A stretch of 64,000 nt of DNA. Origin: Kiloniella litopenaei (GTDB lineage: Bacteria > Pseudomonadota > Alphaproteobacteria > Kiloniellales > Kiloniellaceae). Within the stretch, counting starts at the first letter, position 1; the number at the start of each line of letters is the position of its first letter. This document shows, one piece after another, positions 8,038-16,300 of this stretch. The notes below the pieces were generated by a model. That model made no database searches and was not told the origin of the DNA. It saw nothing but the letters and a program-made list of their open reading frames with translations. The translations under genes were made by a program, and so were the position numbers. Where the stretch lies: positions 1-64,000 of the forward strand of contig NZ_LANI01000005.1 in the NCBI RefSeq assembly GCF_000982415.1, in the 5' to 3' direction.

Positions 8038-9249
8038 ATGGACCAACCCAACCGTCGTTTTGAGATAGAATTCATCATTCTAATCGCCACGTTGATGGCA
8101 ATTGTAGCAATGGCGATAAATATGATCTTGCCTGCCTTTGCAGACATCACCCGACATTTCGGATTGGATACACCAACACAGGTTGGGTTAACGGTATCGC
8201 TGTTGTATGTCGGGCTGGCATTTGGCCAAATCACCTTTGGCGCGATCTCAGACAACTTGGGCAGAAAACCGGCAATGCTCGCTGGTCTGGGGATTTTTGT
8301 CGTGGGTACACTGGTGTCCTGGAGTGCCCCGACATTTCCATTGCTGATATTCGGACAGATTATTCAGGGCTTCGGTCTGGGGGCACCCAGGGTCATCACA
8401 GTCGCCATTATACGGGACCGTTTTGAAGGCTCGGGCATGGCGCGAATCATGTCATTCATTATGATGATCTTTGCATTGGTTCCCACCGTATCACCCTATA
8501 TTGGTCAAGCGGTGATCGTCGCCTCTGATTGGCGCATGCTGTTTGTGGTTTTTGTCGCCGGGACAATGCTGGCCGCGCTCTGGTTTGCATGTCGCTTGCC
8601 CGAGAGCCATCCCACGTCAGCAAGAACGGGCTTTTCATTTCGCCCTGTGCTTGTCAATTTGCGCGACGTTCTGTCGAACCGCGCTGCTATGGTACACGCG
8701 GCTACCCTTGGTATTGTGTCTGGTGCGTTCATTGCCTATCTGAATCTGTCCCAACAAATTTTTGAGTTTCAATACGGCTTGGGAAATCAATATCCCTTTT
8801 ATTTTGCTCTGATGTCTTTGAGTCTGGCATCGGCATCATTTATCAACGGACGAGTCGTCGTCGCCGTCGGTCTGGAGCGCCTCTCTGCATTTGGATTATT
8901 TGGTATGATAGCCGGATCCACGGTTTTAGTCGGCATCATTGCTATATCGCCCAGCGATCCAGCCCTGCCCGTCCTGCTCGTATATCTGATGGCGATGATG
9001 TTCTGCTTTGGCATTTTGGTAAGCAATCTCAACGCTTTGGCCATGAAATCTCTGGGAACTGTCGCAGGAACAGGTGCTGCGCTGGTTGGTGCACTGACCA
9101 CACTCATATCGGTACCGCTGGCCATTATGGTTGGCAATATCCACCACAACTCGGTACTGTCGCTTGCATCAGCATTTGGTTTGTTCGCACTCATTAGCCT
9201 GTGCATGGTGCGTTTCATCCCGACGGAACGATTGCAGGTAAACACATGA
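8038..9249 (+). CDS. MFS transporter, Bcr/CflA-type multidrug efflux
   Basis: The product is a 403-residue inner-membrane protein with about 12 hydrophobic segments. The loop after segment 2 carries the MFS motif A in the form GAISDNLGRKPAM, and the second-to-third segment pattern (GLDTPTQVGLTVSLLYVGLAFGQ) together with QIIQGFGLGAPRV follows the 12-TM DHA1 Bcr/CflA drug:proton antiporters. It would export small hydrophobic compounds using the proton gradient; the actual substrate is unknown. GGAG stands 8 bases before the ATG. Its stop codon overlaps the start of the following LysR gene (ATGA), so the two are co-transcribed and translationally coupled, which suggests the regulator controls this pump. 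Confidence 0.93.
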   Translation: MDQPNRRFEIEFIILIATLMAIVAMAINMILPAFADITRHFGLDTPTQVGLTVSLLYVGLAFGQITFGAISDNLGRKPAMLAGLGIFVVGTLVSWSAPTFPLLIFGQIIQGFGLGAPRVITVAIIRDRFEGSGMARIMSFIMMIFALVPTVSPYIGQAVIVASDWRMLFVVFVAGTMLAALWFACRLPESHPTSARTGFSFRPVLVNLRDVLSNRAAMVHAATLGIVSGAFIAYLNLSQQIFEFQYGLGNQYPFYFALMSLSLASASFINGRVVVAVGLERLSAFGLFGMIAGSTVLVGIIAISPSDPALPVLLVYLMAMMFCFGILVSNLNALAMKSLGTVAGTGAALVGALTTLISVPLAIMVGNIHHNSVLSLASAFGLFALISLCMVRFIPTERLQVNT

Positions 9250-10130
9250 AGCTGTTGGACATGGAAACATTTGTAGCGGTTGCCAGGGCGGGCAGCTTTG
9301 CAGGAGCGTCCGCGATTTTGGGCATTACAAGCTCGGCAGCCAGTCGACGTATCGCCCGTCTGGAAGACAGTTTACAGGTTAAACTTCTTTACCGTACCAC
9401 ACGCGCGCTGTCACTAACCGAGGCGGGTAACGAGTTCCTCATACATGCCCAATCGGCTTTGTTATCTGCAGAGAATGCAGTTGATGCCGTCAAAAGTCAT
9501 CAATCATCTCCCGAGGGGCACCTGAGGGTACATGCGCCTATGTCATACGGAAAGCTTCATGTTTCGCCACTCATACCTGAATTTCTGGATCAATTTCCAA
9601 ATCTGAAAATCAGTTTGTTCCTGGATGACAAGATTCCCGACCTGTTGGACGCAAATCTCGATGTTGCCATTACTGGCCGCCACATTTCTTCCGGCAGCTA
9701 TATCGTACGCAAGGTTGGCGCGCTGACAAGTGTGCTATGCGCAGCACCTCACTATCTTGAGCATCACGGGGCGGTCCAACACCCACAGGACTTGTCAGCA
9801 CACAACTGCCTTTTCTATCATCATTCCGAAAACACACCTTATTGGGTTTTTAACCATGACGGCATTTCATTTGAGGTGGAGGTATCCGGAAACTTCCTGT
9901 CCGATAGCAGCGAAGCTGTTCACGATGCGGCTCTCAAGGGAATGGGGATTGCACGCATCCCTCGATTTCTCGCCAATCCCGACTTAAAAGCCGGTCGTCT
10001 CATCGAACTGTTGCCGGATTTTGTCATGCCGGAAAAACTGCTTTTCACCGTTTACCCTGAGCGAGAGCACAAGCCTGCCAAATTGAACGCCTTTCTTGAG
10101 TTTTTTATACCCAGACTGGCGACACCATAA
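9246..10130 (+). CDS. LysR family transcriptional regulator
   Basis: This 294-residue LysR protein has an N-terminal winged helix (MKLLDMETFVAVARAGSFAGASA, then SSAASRRIARLEDSLQVKLL) and the effector-binding domain from about residue 90. The frame is open 15 codons upstream, but the ATG at 9246 overlaps the MFS stop as ATGA and gives the canonical LysR N-terminus, so I chose it. Unlike most LysR genes it is not divergent from its presumed target but lies downstream of it in the same operon, forming a portable efflux-regulator cassette. The palindrome at 7952-7966 may be its site. It is related to the LysR protein at 48-950. Confidence 0.93.
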   Translation: MKLLDMETFVAVARAGSFAGASAILGITSSAASRRIARLEDSLQVKLLYRTTRALSLTEAGNEFLIHAQSALLSAENAVDAVKSHQSSPEGHLRVHAPMSYGKLHVSPLIPEFLDQFPNLKISLFLDDKIPDLLDANLDVAITGRHISSGSYIVRKVGALTSVLCAAPHYLEHHGAVQHPQDLSAHNCLFYHHSENTPYWVFNHDGISFEVEVSGNFLSDSSEAVHDAALKGMGIARIPRFLANPDLKAGRLIELLPDFVMPEKLLFTVYPEREHKPAKLNAFLEFFIPRLATP

Positions 10131-10152
10131 AAGTTGGCAACACCATAAAATT
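10117..10152. repeat. Tandem 18-bp direct repeat at the LysR stop codon
   Basis: TGGCGACACCATAAAAGT is followed directly by TGGCAACACCATAAAATT. The first copy contains the LysR stop codon. It is probably a replication-slippage duplication at the edge of the duplicated segment. Confidence 0.7.
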
Positions 10153-10242
10153 CGACCCTATCATACAGCATTGTTTTTTTATGGCGAGAGGTAGAGTTCT
10201 TTGGCGCAGAAGAAACATTCTGATACAGCGAAAGCCTGTAGC

Positions 10243-10785
10243 CTAAAGCTTTTTCCACCTCATCGGCGTCACATGCAGCGTACTGTCATCAATCGCAACC
10301 ATAACGTCGCCGTCCTGAATAGTGACGGACAGACGCATGGAGCGGTTGGCGAGGTCGGCCAGGGCGCGAGTGTCTTCTCGTGAGAAGTTTATCACCTCGA
10401 GATTATCAAACCGCGTGGTGCTGTTTTTGACCTTCTCCCACCACATCTCTGCTGTTGAGCCGCCGTAACAATAGATTATGACCTTGTTGGCCTTGCCACA
10501 GGACTGGCGCACGATTTTTTCCCCCGGCATGCCCAGCGCGATCCACAGATCGATCTCGCCACTCAGGCTTTTTTGCCACAGGTCCGGTTCATCCTCTGTG
10601 GACAGACCCCGGGTAAATTCCAGTTGCTCGTGGGCGTTCAGGGCAAAGCTCAACACGCGCAGCATCAAACGCTCATCGGTTTCCGAAGGGTGCTTGGCAA
10701 CGGTGAGATTATGGGTCTCGTAATAGTGACGATCCATATCAGCAACGGAAAGTTCTACTTTATAGATGGTGGCATTCTTTGCCAT
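10243..10785 (-). CDS. yaeQ: YaeQ family protein
   Basis: Length (180 residues) and sequence follow E. coli YaeQ: ATIYKVELSVADMDRHYYET at the start, AKHPSETDERLMLRVLSFAL, FTRGLSTEDEPDLWQKS, EIDLWIALGMPGEKIVRQSC, and the C-terminal MRLSVTIQDGDVMVAIDDST. YaeQ has a PD-(D/E)XK nuclease-like fold; E. coli YaeQ was proposed to compensate for loss of RfaH, but its activity is unsettled. The last 70 bp are duplicated, in degenerate form, at 7849-7918. It is convergent with the LysR gene and appears monocistronic. Confidence 0.94.
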   Translation of the reverse strand: MAKNATIYKVELSVADMDRHYYETHNLTVAKHPSETDERLMLRVLSFALNAHEQLEFTRGLSTEDEPDLWQKSLSGEIDLWIALGMPGEKIVRQSCGKANKVIIYCYGGSTAEMWWEKVKNSTTRFDNLEVINFSREDTRALADLANRSMRLSVTIQDGDVMVAIDDSTLHVTPMRWKKL

Positions 10786-11066
10786 GAATTGCGCCTGTTC
10801 TGCTTTTTTCAGGAATTTGAATGACTCAACTTGGGTACTGAATGTTGTTTAATGGCATTGGCGACTTTGGGAAAGCAGAAAGAAAAGGGACAAGGCTTTT
10901 CCTTGAAGGATAGCATTTTGAGTCTGGATTTTTTAAGCTCCTGATTTTTAATCTCCCCTAACAATTAGCCCTTACCCATACTCTATTTGTGAGCTACCAA
11001 GTCTATGTCGGTAACAACATAATCAAGCCAGCTTTAATGTATAGTTGATAAACTTGCGCTAAAGTT
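10786..11066. other. Intergenic region between yaeQ and the binding-protein gene
   Basis: This 281-bp divergent spacer must hold the promoters of yaeQ and of the extracellular binding-protein gene. I see no convincing palindrome, terminator or open frame in it. Confidence 0.5.
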
Positions 11067-11951
11067 GTGCCCAAGACAAATAACGTTTGGACAGTTAGTT
11101 TATGGACAGGCAAATTTGGGGAGGCAAGCTTGCCCACAGGTAACACTCCGGTAAGAGGTTTGTTTCTATTGCTAAACCAGTATGTTGCCCCGTTAACGGG
11201 TCTCTTTCTCATCCTGTTTTGCTGCATGATCTCTGGGGTATTGTTAAGCAGTGTCTCTGCGCAAGACATATCAACCGGACAAACCATACGCATAGTCGCC
11301 ACAGACTATCCGCCACATGTAATCGCCGCTGAGGAAGGTGGCATGGATCTGGATATCCTGCGGGGTGTTCTGGATGAAATGGGGCACCCATCCACCGTCA
11401 GTTTTGTGCCCACCAAACGCGCATTGGCCATGGTCACCCGGGGTGATGCCGATGTTGCCGTGCCTGTTTTCCTTGAAACAGATCGGGATGGTTATTACAC
11501 GTCAGACGCAATCATAGAATACAAGCCAACTGTTTTTACCCTCAGCAAAAACCAAGATAAATTTCGAAACTTGGGCGCTCTGAGTGAACACAGGGTTGTC
11601 ACCTTTATCGGTGCAAGCGGTTATTTTGGAACAGTTTTTACCAATGCCACAGATAAAGCTATTTCCTATAACGAAATAAATAACGTTGACGCAATGCCAG
11701 AACTTTTATTGATGGAACGCTATTCAGCCGCAGTTCTGGATGCGAACATTTTTTATTATTTTTACAGAAAAGAAAATAAAAACAGAGACCTAAGCGTTTT
11801 TGACGCCCATGCCGTTTTCCCCAAGGTCGAGGCCTCTGTCGGGTTTAACAATAAAAGCTTTCGAGATTCCTTTAACCAACACCTTGCCAAATACCGCGCC
11901 GCAGGAAAAGACCATCAAGTCATCGAAAAATACATTGGCGCCACGCGTTAA
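11067..11951 (+). CDS. Periplasmic solute-binding protein, family 3
   Basis: A hydrophobic secretion segment (about residues 30-62, ending SSVSAQD) precedes a type II periplasmic-binding domain: IRIVATDYPPHVIAAEEGG and GMDLDILRGVLDEMG match the family 3 binding-protein pattern, with SFVPTKRALAMVTRGDADVAV following. Many such proteins serve amino-acid ABC importers, but no permease or ATPase gene is adjacent, so it could also be a stand-alone sensor-like protein as is common in gammaproteobacteria and alphaproteobacteria. The frame opens at a GTG; the first 29 residues are atypical for a signal peptide and the real start may be further in, possibly at a TTG or GTG near 11150. Confidence 0.85.
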   Translation: MPKTNNVWTVSLWTGKFGEASLPTGNTPVRGLFLLLNQYVAPLTGLFLILFCCMISGVLLSSVSAQDISTGQTIRIVATDYPPHVIAAEEGGMDLDILRGVLDEMGHPSTVSFVPTKRALAMVTRGDADVAVPVFLETDRDGYYTSDAIIEYKPTVFTLSKNQDKFRNLGALSEHRVVTFIGASGYFGTVFTNATDKAISYNEINNVDAMPELLLMERYSAAVLDANIFYYFYRKENKNRDLSVFDAHAVFPKVEASVGFNNKSFRDSFNQHLAKYRAAGKDHQVIEKYIGATR

Positions 11952-11953
11952 AT

Positions 11954-12298
11954 TTAATTATCCCTTTTTGTTTCAAGTACATGCTCTGCGCCCCAATCAC
12001 CCAAGGCCAACAAAATAGGCCGCAGGCTCTCGCCCTTTGGTGTTAAGCTGTATTCTACCTTTGGCGGAACCACGGGATAGACTTCGCGGTGGATCAGGCC
12101 ATCCCCCTCCAACTCCCGAAGCTGTTTGGTCAGCATCCGTTGTGTAATTGTGCCACAATCCCGCTGTAGTTCATTAAAGCGTTTGGTACCGGACAACAAA
12201 TGAAAGAGAACAATGCCTTTCCACTTGCCGCCGATTATCTCTAACGCAGCCTCAACAGGGCAACCTTTGGAACAGTCATAAATATCGTATCGCATCAC
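11954..12298 (-). CDS. HxlR family transcriptional regulator
   Basis: The 114 residues form a single MarR-like winged helix of the HxlR type. Near the N-terminus is [20 protein letters not shown], with the family Cys that in some members senses quinones or electrophiles, then the recognition helix region [19 protein letters not shown] and the wing [12 protein letters not shown]. It is divergent from a small antibiotic-biosynthesis-monooxygenase-fold gene, a pairing commonly seen when HxlR repressors control quinone detoxification. A near-perfect inverted repeat lies in the shared promoter (12319-12341). Met1 and Met2 are both possible starts. Confidence 0.93.
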   Translation of the reverse strand: MMRYDIYDCSKGCPVEAALEIIGGKWKGIVLFHLLSGTKRFNELQRDCGTITQRMLTKQLRELEGDGLIHREVYPVVPPKVEYSLTPKGESLRPILLALGDWGAEHVLETKRDN

Positions 12299-12318
12299 TC
12301 ATAGTATACTTTTTGTAT

Positions 12319-12341
12319 GTATAGCACAAAATTGTGCATAC
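12319..12341. promoter_or_regulatory. Operator candidate between HxlR and monooxygenase genes
   Basis: GTATAGCACAA and TTGTGCATAC face each other across two bases. The arms pair perfectly apart from one extra base in the left arm. An additional AGTATAC lies at 12303. Placement between divergent genes fits HxlR control of both. Confidence 0.55.
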
Positions 12342-12448
12342 TTGTTAAATTACCCCTTAAATATATATTCGATTCATCCCCGGATAACTAAGTGAAATAT
12401 CTAGACGAAAATATCCACTGGAAAACATCGACAAAAACGGAAATGCTC

Positions 12449-12739
12449 ATGACAAAACTTGCCATTGTTGCCAATATTTACGCCAAGCCTGATCAGATTG
12501 ATCTGGTACGAGCCGAGCTGGAAAAACTGATCCCCATTACACGCGCTGAAAATGGATGTCTGCAATACGATCTGCATCAGGATAATGACGATCCGGCTCA
12601 TTTTATGTTCTTTGAAAGTTGGGAAACCCGCGAGCTGTGGCAAACCCACATGAACGCCCCGCACCTTGCCGCCTACATGGCCGCAACCGACGGGGCCGTT
12701 GAAAACTTTACCCTGAATGAAATGAGTCAGATCGGGTAA
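12449..12739 (+). CDS. Antibiotic biosynthesis monooxygenase (ABM) domain protein, putative quinol monooxygenase
   Basis: From the ATG at 12449 the product has 96 residues and forms one ferredoxin-like ABM domain: KLAIVANIYAKPDQIDLVRA, then ITRAENGCLQYDLHQDNDDP, FMFFESWETRELWQTHMNAP. This pattern is that of the YgiN/LsrG-type small dimeric enzymes; YgiN acts on quinols without a cofactor. The frame is open 19 codons upstream, but only the ATGs at 12443 and 12449 give a family-like N-terminus, and CGGAA suits 12449 best. It is divergent from HxlR. A role in quinone or electrophile stress is an inference from that pairing. Confidence 0.88.
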   Translation: MTKLAIVANIYAKPDQIDLVRAELEKLIPITRAENGCLQYDLHQDNDDPAHFMFFESWETRELWQTHMNAPHLAAYMAATDGAVENFTLNEMSQIG

Positions 12740-12900
12740 GTCAAACAAATCCAAAGACAAAAGCGGAACCGTTTTTATGGGCTTCTGCTTCTCTGCTTGC
12801 CGGTTTATTTTCCCCCAATTATTGCCATTTCTCCAGGAAACGGGCATGAATGAAGAAGCAATTTTATTCAATAAATCACTTTAGAAGCGGGGGAGCTTTC

Positions 12901-13221
12901 ATGCAGATCGTCACAACTGATTCCATCGAGGGAAAACGCATCGTAGCCTATAAAGGTATCGTCAGCGGTGATGCCATCGTCGGTGCCAACTTCGTAAAGG
13001 ACTTCTTTGCCAAGGTAACCGACGTGCTCGGCGGACGTGCAGGTGGCTATGAAAAAGCCCTGCGCGGTGCCAAGAATCACGCCATGGACGATATGATAGA
13101 ACAGGCAGAAGAAGTTGGCGCCAACGCCGTGATCGGCGTTGATCTAGATTATGAATCAATCGGCGGGTCCATGTTAATGGTCAGCGTCAATGGCACCGCT
13201 GTGGTTCTGGAAGACGCCTAA
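12901..13221 (+). CDS. YbjQ family (UPF0145) protein
   Basis: This is a 106-residue member of the YbjQ/UPF0145 family, pentameric alpha-beta proteins sometimes called heavy-metal-binding domain proteins. The motifs are present in order: MQIVTTDSIEGKRIVAYKGI, GANFVKDFFAKVTDVLGGRAG, EEVGANAVIGVDLDYESI and a C-terminal MVSVNGTAVVL strand. The molecular role is not established. GGGGGAG lies 8 bases before the ATG at 12901, which fits the family start better than the upstream ATG at 12850. Two tandem intrinsic terminators follow. Confidence 0.93.
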   Translation: MQIVTTDSIEGKRIVAYKGIVSGDAIVGANFVKDFFAKVTDVLGGRAGGYEKALRGAKNHAMDDMIEQAEEVGANAVIGVDLDYESIGGSMLMVSVNGTAVVLEDA

Positions 13222-13259
13222 CATACACTTCGTGTACACACACTTTGTGATTTTGGGTT

Positions 13260-13290
13260 AAGGTCGGTGCGCTTGTTCCGGCCTTTTTCT
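13260..13290 (+). terminator. First of two tandem terminators after the YbjQ gene
   Basis: AAGGTCGG and CCGGCCTT pair (one wobble) around TGCGCTTGTT and are followed by TTTTTCTTTT. Confidence 0.7.
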
Positions 13291-13313
13291 TTTCAGAAAA
13301 GAAAACAAAGTAT

Positions 13314-13345
13314 AAAAGGCCGAAGCACATGCTCCGGCCTTTCTT
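13314..13345. terminator. Second terminator, between YbjQ and NAD-GDH genes
   Basis: AAAGGCCGAAGCA and TGCTCCGGCCTTT form a GC-rich stem with one mismatch and an AAA/TTT tract on each side, so it can serve both the plus-strand YbjQ gene and the convergent glutamate dehydrogenase gene. Confidence 0.75.
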
Positions 13346-13386
13346 ATTTAGTTCAAGCCCTGATCAAAGCAGAGCAACACTGTTGC

Positions 13387-16300
13387 TTAGGAAGACACCA
13401 TGTTCTTGAGCTGACGGTTGGCCACCGCCAACATGGCGTAGTCGGGCTTTCCAGCGGCGTTCAGTTCCGCGAGGATCTGTTCGGTCCGGTTTACCAATGG
13501 GCGTTTCGATTCAGCCCACTCTTTGATAGCGGCCTCAACACGATCGGTTTTCCCTGCGGCCTCAAGTACCCGGGCTGTCAGTTCACCCTGATGACCATAG
13601 AGATCATCCACAATCGCCGTCACCGCCAGTTTATCCCATGCAGATTCACTTGGCAGACGACCGGCCGCACTGCGCAACCAGTCAAAGCCATAGCGTTCCC
13701 CGATAGAGAAATAGGTGCTGCCAACGGTATCCACGGGCATTTTCAGGGTATGGGCCAGACGCACAATATCACAGGCTGGCGTCAGAAGACGCAGACCCGC
13801 AATCCGCTTGGCGATATCAGCCGGAACACCCTGTGCTTTGAAGTTGGCGATTTTCTTTTTCAGAAGTGCCGTATTTTCCTTGGACAGTAGTTTTTCCAGC
13901 TGATCCGCAATCGTGCCGACTTCCTTGCCATAGGAATTGACCTCTTTTCGGATATCAAGCGGATGTGCTCCGTGACGCAGGAACCAGACAGTGCCCTGTT
14001 CAATCAGACGCCCACATTCCGCCAAAAGCGTTGCCTGAAGCGACGCGGGGGCCTTGTTATCCAGGCCTTCGATCATATCAAACAACGTATTCATATCGAA
14101 CACTTCGCGGGCGATGGTATAGGCCCGGGCAATGTCGCAGGACGCCATGCCGGTTTTTTCCTTCACCTCGTAGACAAAGGTAATGCCGACCCGGTTGATC
14201 ATGTCATTGGTTACTGCCGTAGCAATAATTTCACGACGCAGACGATGTTCGCCAATCTGTTTGGCAAACTTTTTCCGCAAGGCCGTCGGGAAATAGTCAA
14301 TCAGCGTATCTTCCATATAGGAATCATCCGGCAGATTAGAGCCTAACAACTCGTCATAGAGAGAAATCTTGCTGTAAGACATCAGGGTCGCAAGCTCTGG
14401 CCGTTCAAAACCAAGGCCCTGTTTCATGCGCTCAAGCACCATCTCGTCATCGGGAAGGAACTCAATGGCCCGGTTCAGCAGGCCCTGCTTCTCTAAAGAC
14501 CGCATATAGCGGGCAATACGGTCAAGCAGACGTCCGCCGATATTTGCAGTGACCGAAATCGCCTGACTTTGCAGATAGTTATCGCGCAAGACCAGATCCC
14601 CAACCTCATCAGTCATGGATTCCAGCAATTTGTCACGCTGCTTGCGTGTCATATCACCGTCCTGCTCGACAGCGCCAAGGAGAATCTTGATATTCACTTC
14701 GTGGTCAGAACAATCAACGCCCGCCGAGTTATCCAGGAAGTCAGCGTTTACACGACCACCGTTTTGCGCATATTCAATACGCGCCCGGTGGGTCATCCCC
14801 AGGTTCGCTCCCTCGCCCACGACTTTACACCGCAGTTCCTTGCCATTGAGACGCAGCGCATCATTCGCGCGGTCCCCGGCATCCCCATTGGTTTCGGTCG
14901 AATGCTTCACATAGGTGCCAATGCCGCCGAACCAGAGCAATTCAGCCTCTGATTTTAACATGGCACGAAGCAGATCATTCGGTGCCAGTTCGTCTTCGGC
15001 AATACCAAAGAGATCTTTCATCTCTTTGCTGATCTTCAAAGACTTGGCGCTGCGATCAAATACACCGCCACCCTGGGAAATCAGCTTTTCGTTATAATCT
15101 GTCCAGGATGAACGCGGTAAATCAAAAAGACGCCTGCGCTCGGCAAAGGATTTCGCCACATCGGGATCGGGATCAACAAAGATATGCAGATGGTTAAAAG
15201 CACCGACAAGCTTGGTTTGGTCCGACAACAGCATCCCGTTCCCGAACACATCGCCAGACATATCGCCAACACCGATCGCCGTGAAGGGTTCGTTCTGAAT
15301 ATCCTTACCCAGTTCGCGGAAATGACGTTTCACAGATTCCCAGGCACCCTTGGCTGTAATACCCATTTTCTTATGGTCATAGCCGGCAGAACCACCAGAG
15401 GCAAAGGCATCATCCAGCCAGAAACCATAGTCAGCCGAAACACCATTTGCGATATCAGAGAAGGTTGCCGTTCCCTTATCAGCCGCCACCACAAGATAGG
15501 GGTCATCCCCATCGCGACGAATCAATCTTTCAGGTGGCACAACTTCGCCAGCCACCAGATTATCGGTCAAGTCCAGCAAACCACGGATAAAGGTTTTATA
15601 ACACTCGATACCAGAGTCGATAAAGGCTTCGCGCCCTTCGCTGGCCGGCGGCGGATTCTTGACCACAAAACCACCCTTGGATCCCACAGGTACGATGACT
15701 GAGTTTTTGACCTGCTGTGCTTTCACAAGACCAAGAATTTCAGTTCTGAAATCTTCCCGGCGATCTGACCAACGCAACCCACCACGCGCAACAGGGCCAA
15801 AACGAAGGTGCACGCCTTCTATATCCGGGCTATAGACAAAGATCTCGCGATAAGGTCTAGGCAACGGAAGATCAGTAATTTTTTCCGAATTCAGCTTGAA
15901 CGACAGGTAAGATTTAAAATCGCCCTCTTCCGTTTTCTGCAAGAAGTTTGTTCGCAGTGTACATTCGATCACATTGCGGAAACGACGAATAATTCTGTCT
16001 TCATCAAGGTTGCTGACACCATCCAAAGCTTCGTTGATCTTTTTGTTCAGATCATCCGCAAGCTGTTCGTCCCGCTCGGTCCCTTTGCCCATAAATCGCA
16101 CAAGGAAAAGATCGACAAGCATCCGGGTGATATTCGGATTATTGGCCAGCGTCTGTTCCATGTAGCTTTGAGAAAAAGGAATCTGTGCCTGAAGCAGGTA
16201 CTTGCAATAGGCACGAAGAATAGTAACTTCACGAACTTTCAGACCCGCAATTAGAACCAGTCTGTTAAAACCGTCGTTTTCCATCTGCCCATGCCAGACA

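Noticed and set aside
7842-10320. Complete integrative element
   Set aside because: Direct repeats of a gene 3' end are present, but there is no integrase, excisionase or other mobility gene between them.
12401-12871. 156-residue minus-strand frame
   Set aside because: Antisense of the ABM-domain gene, whose own frame has clear family motifs.
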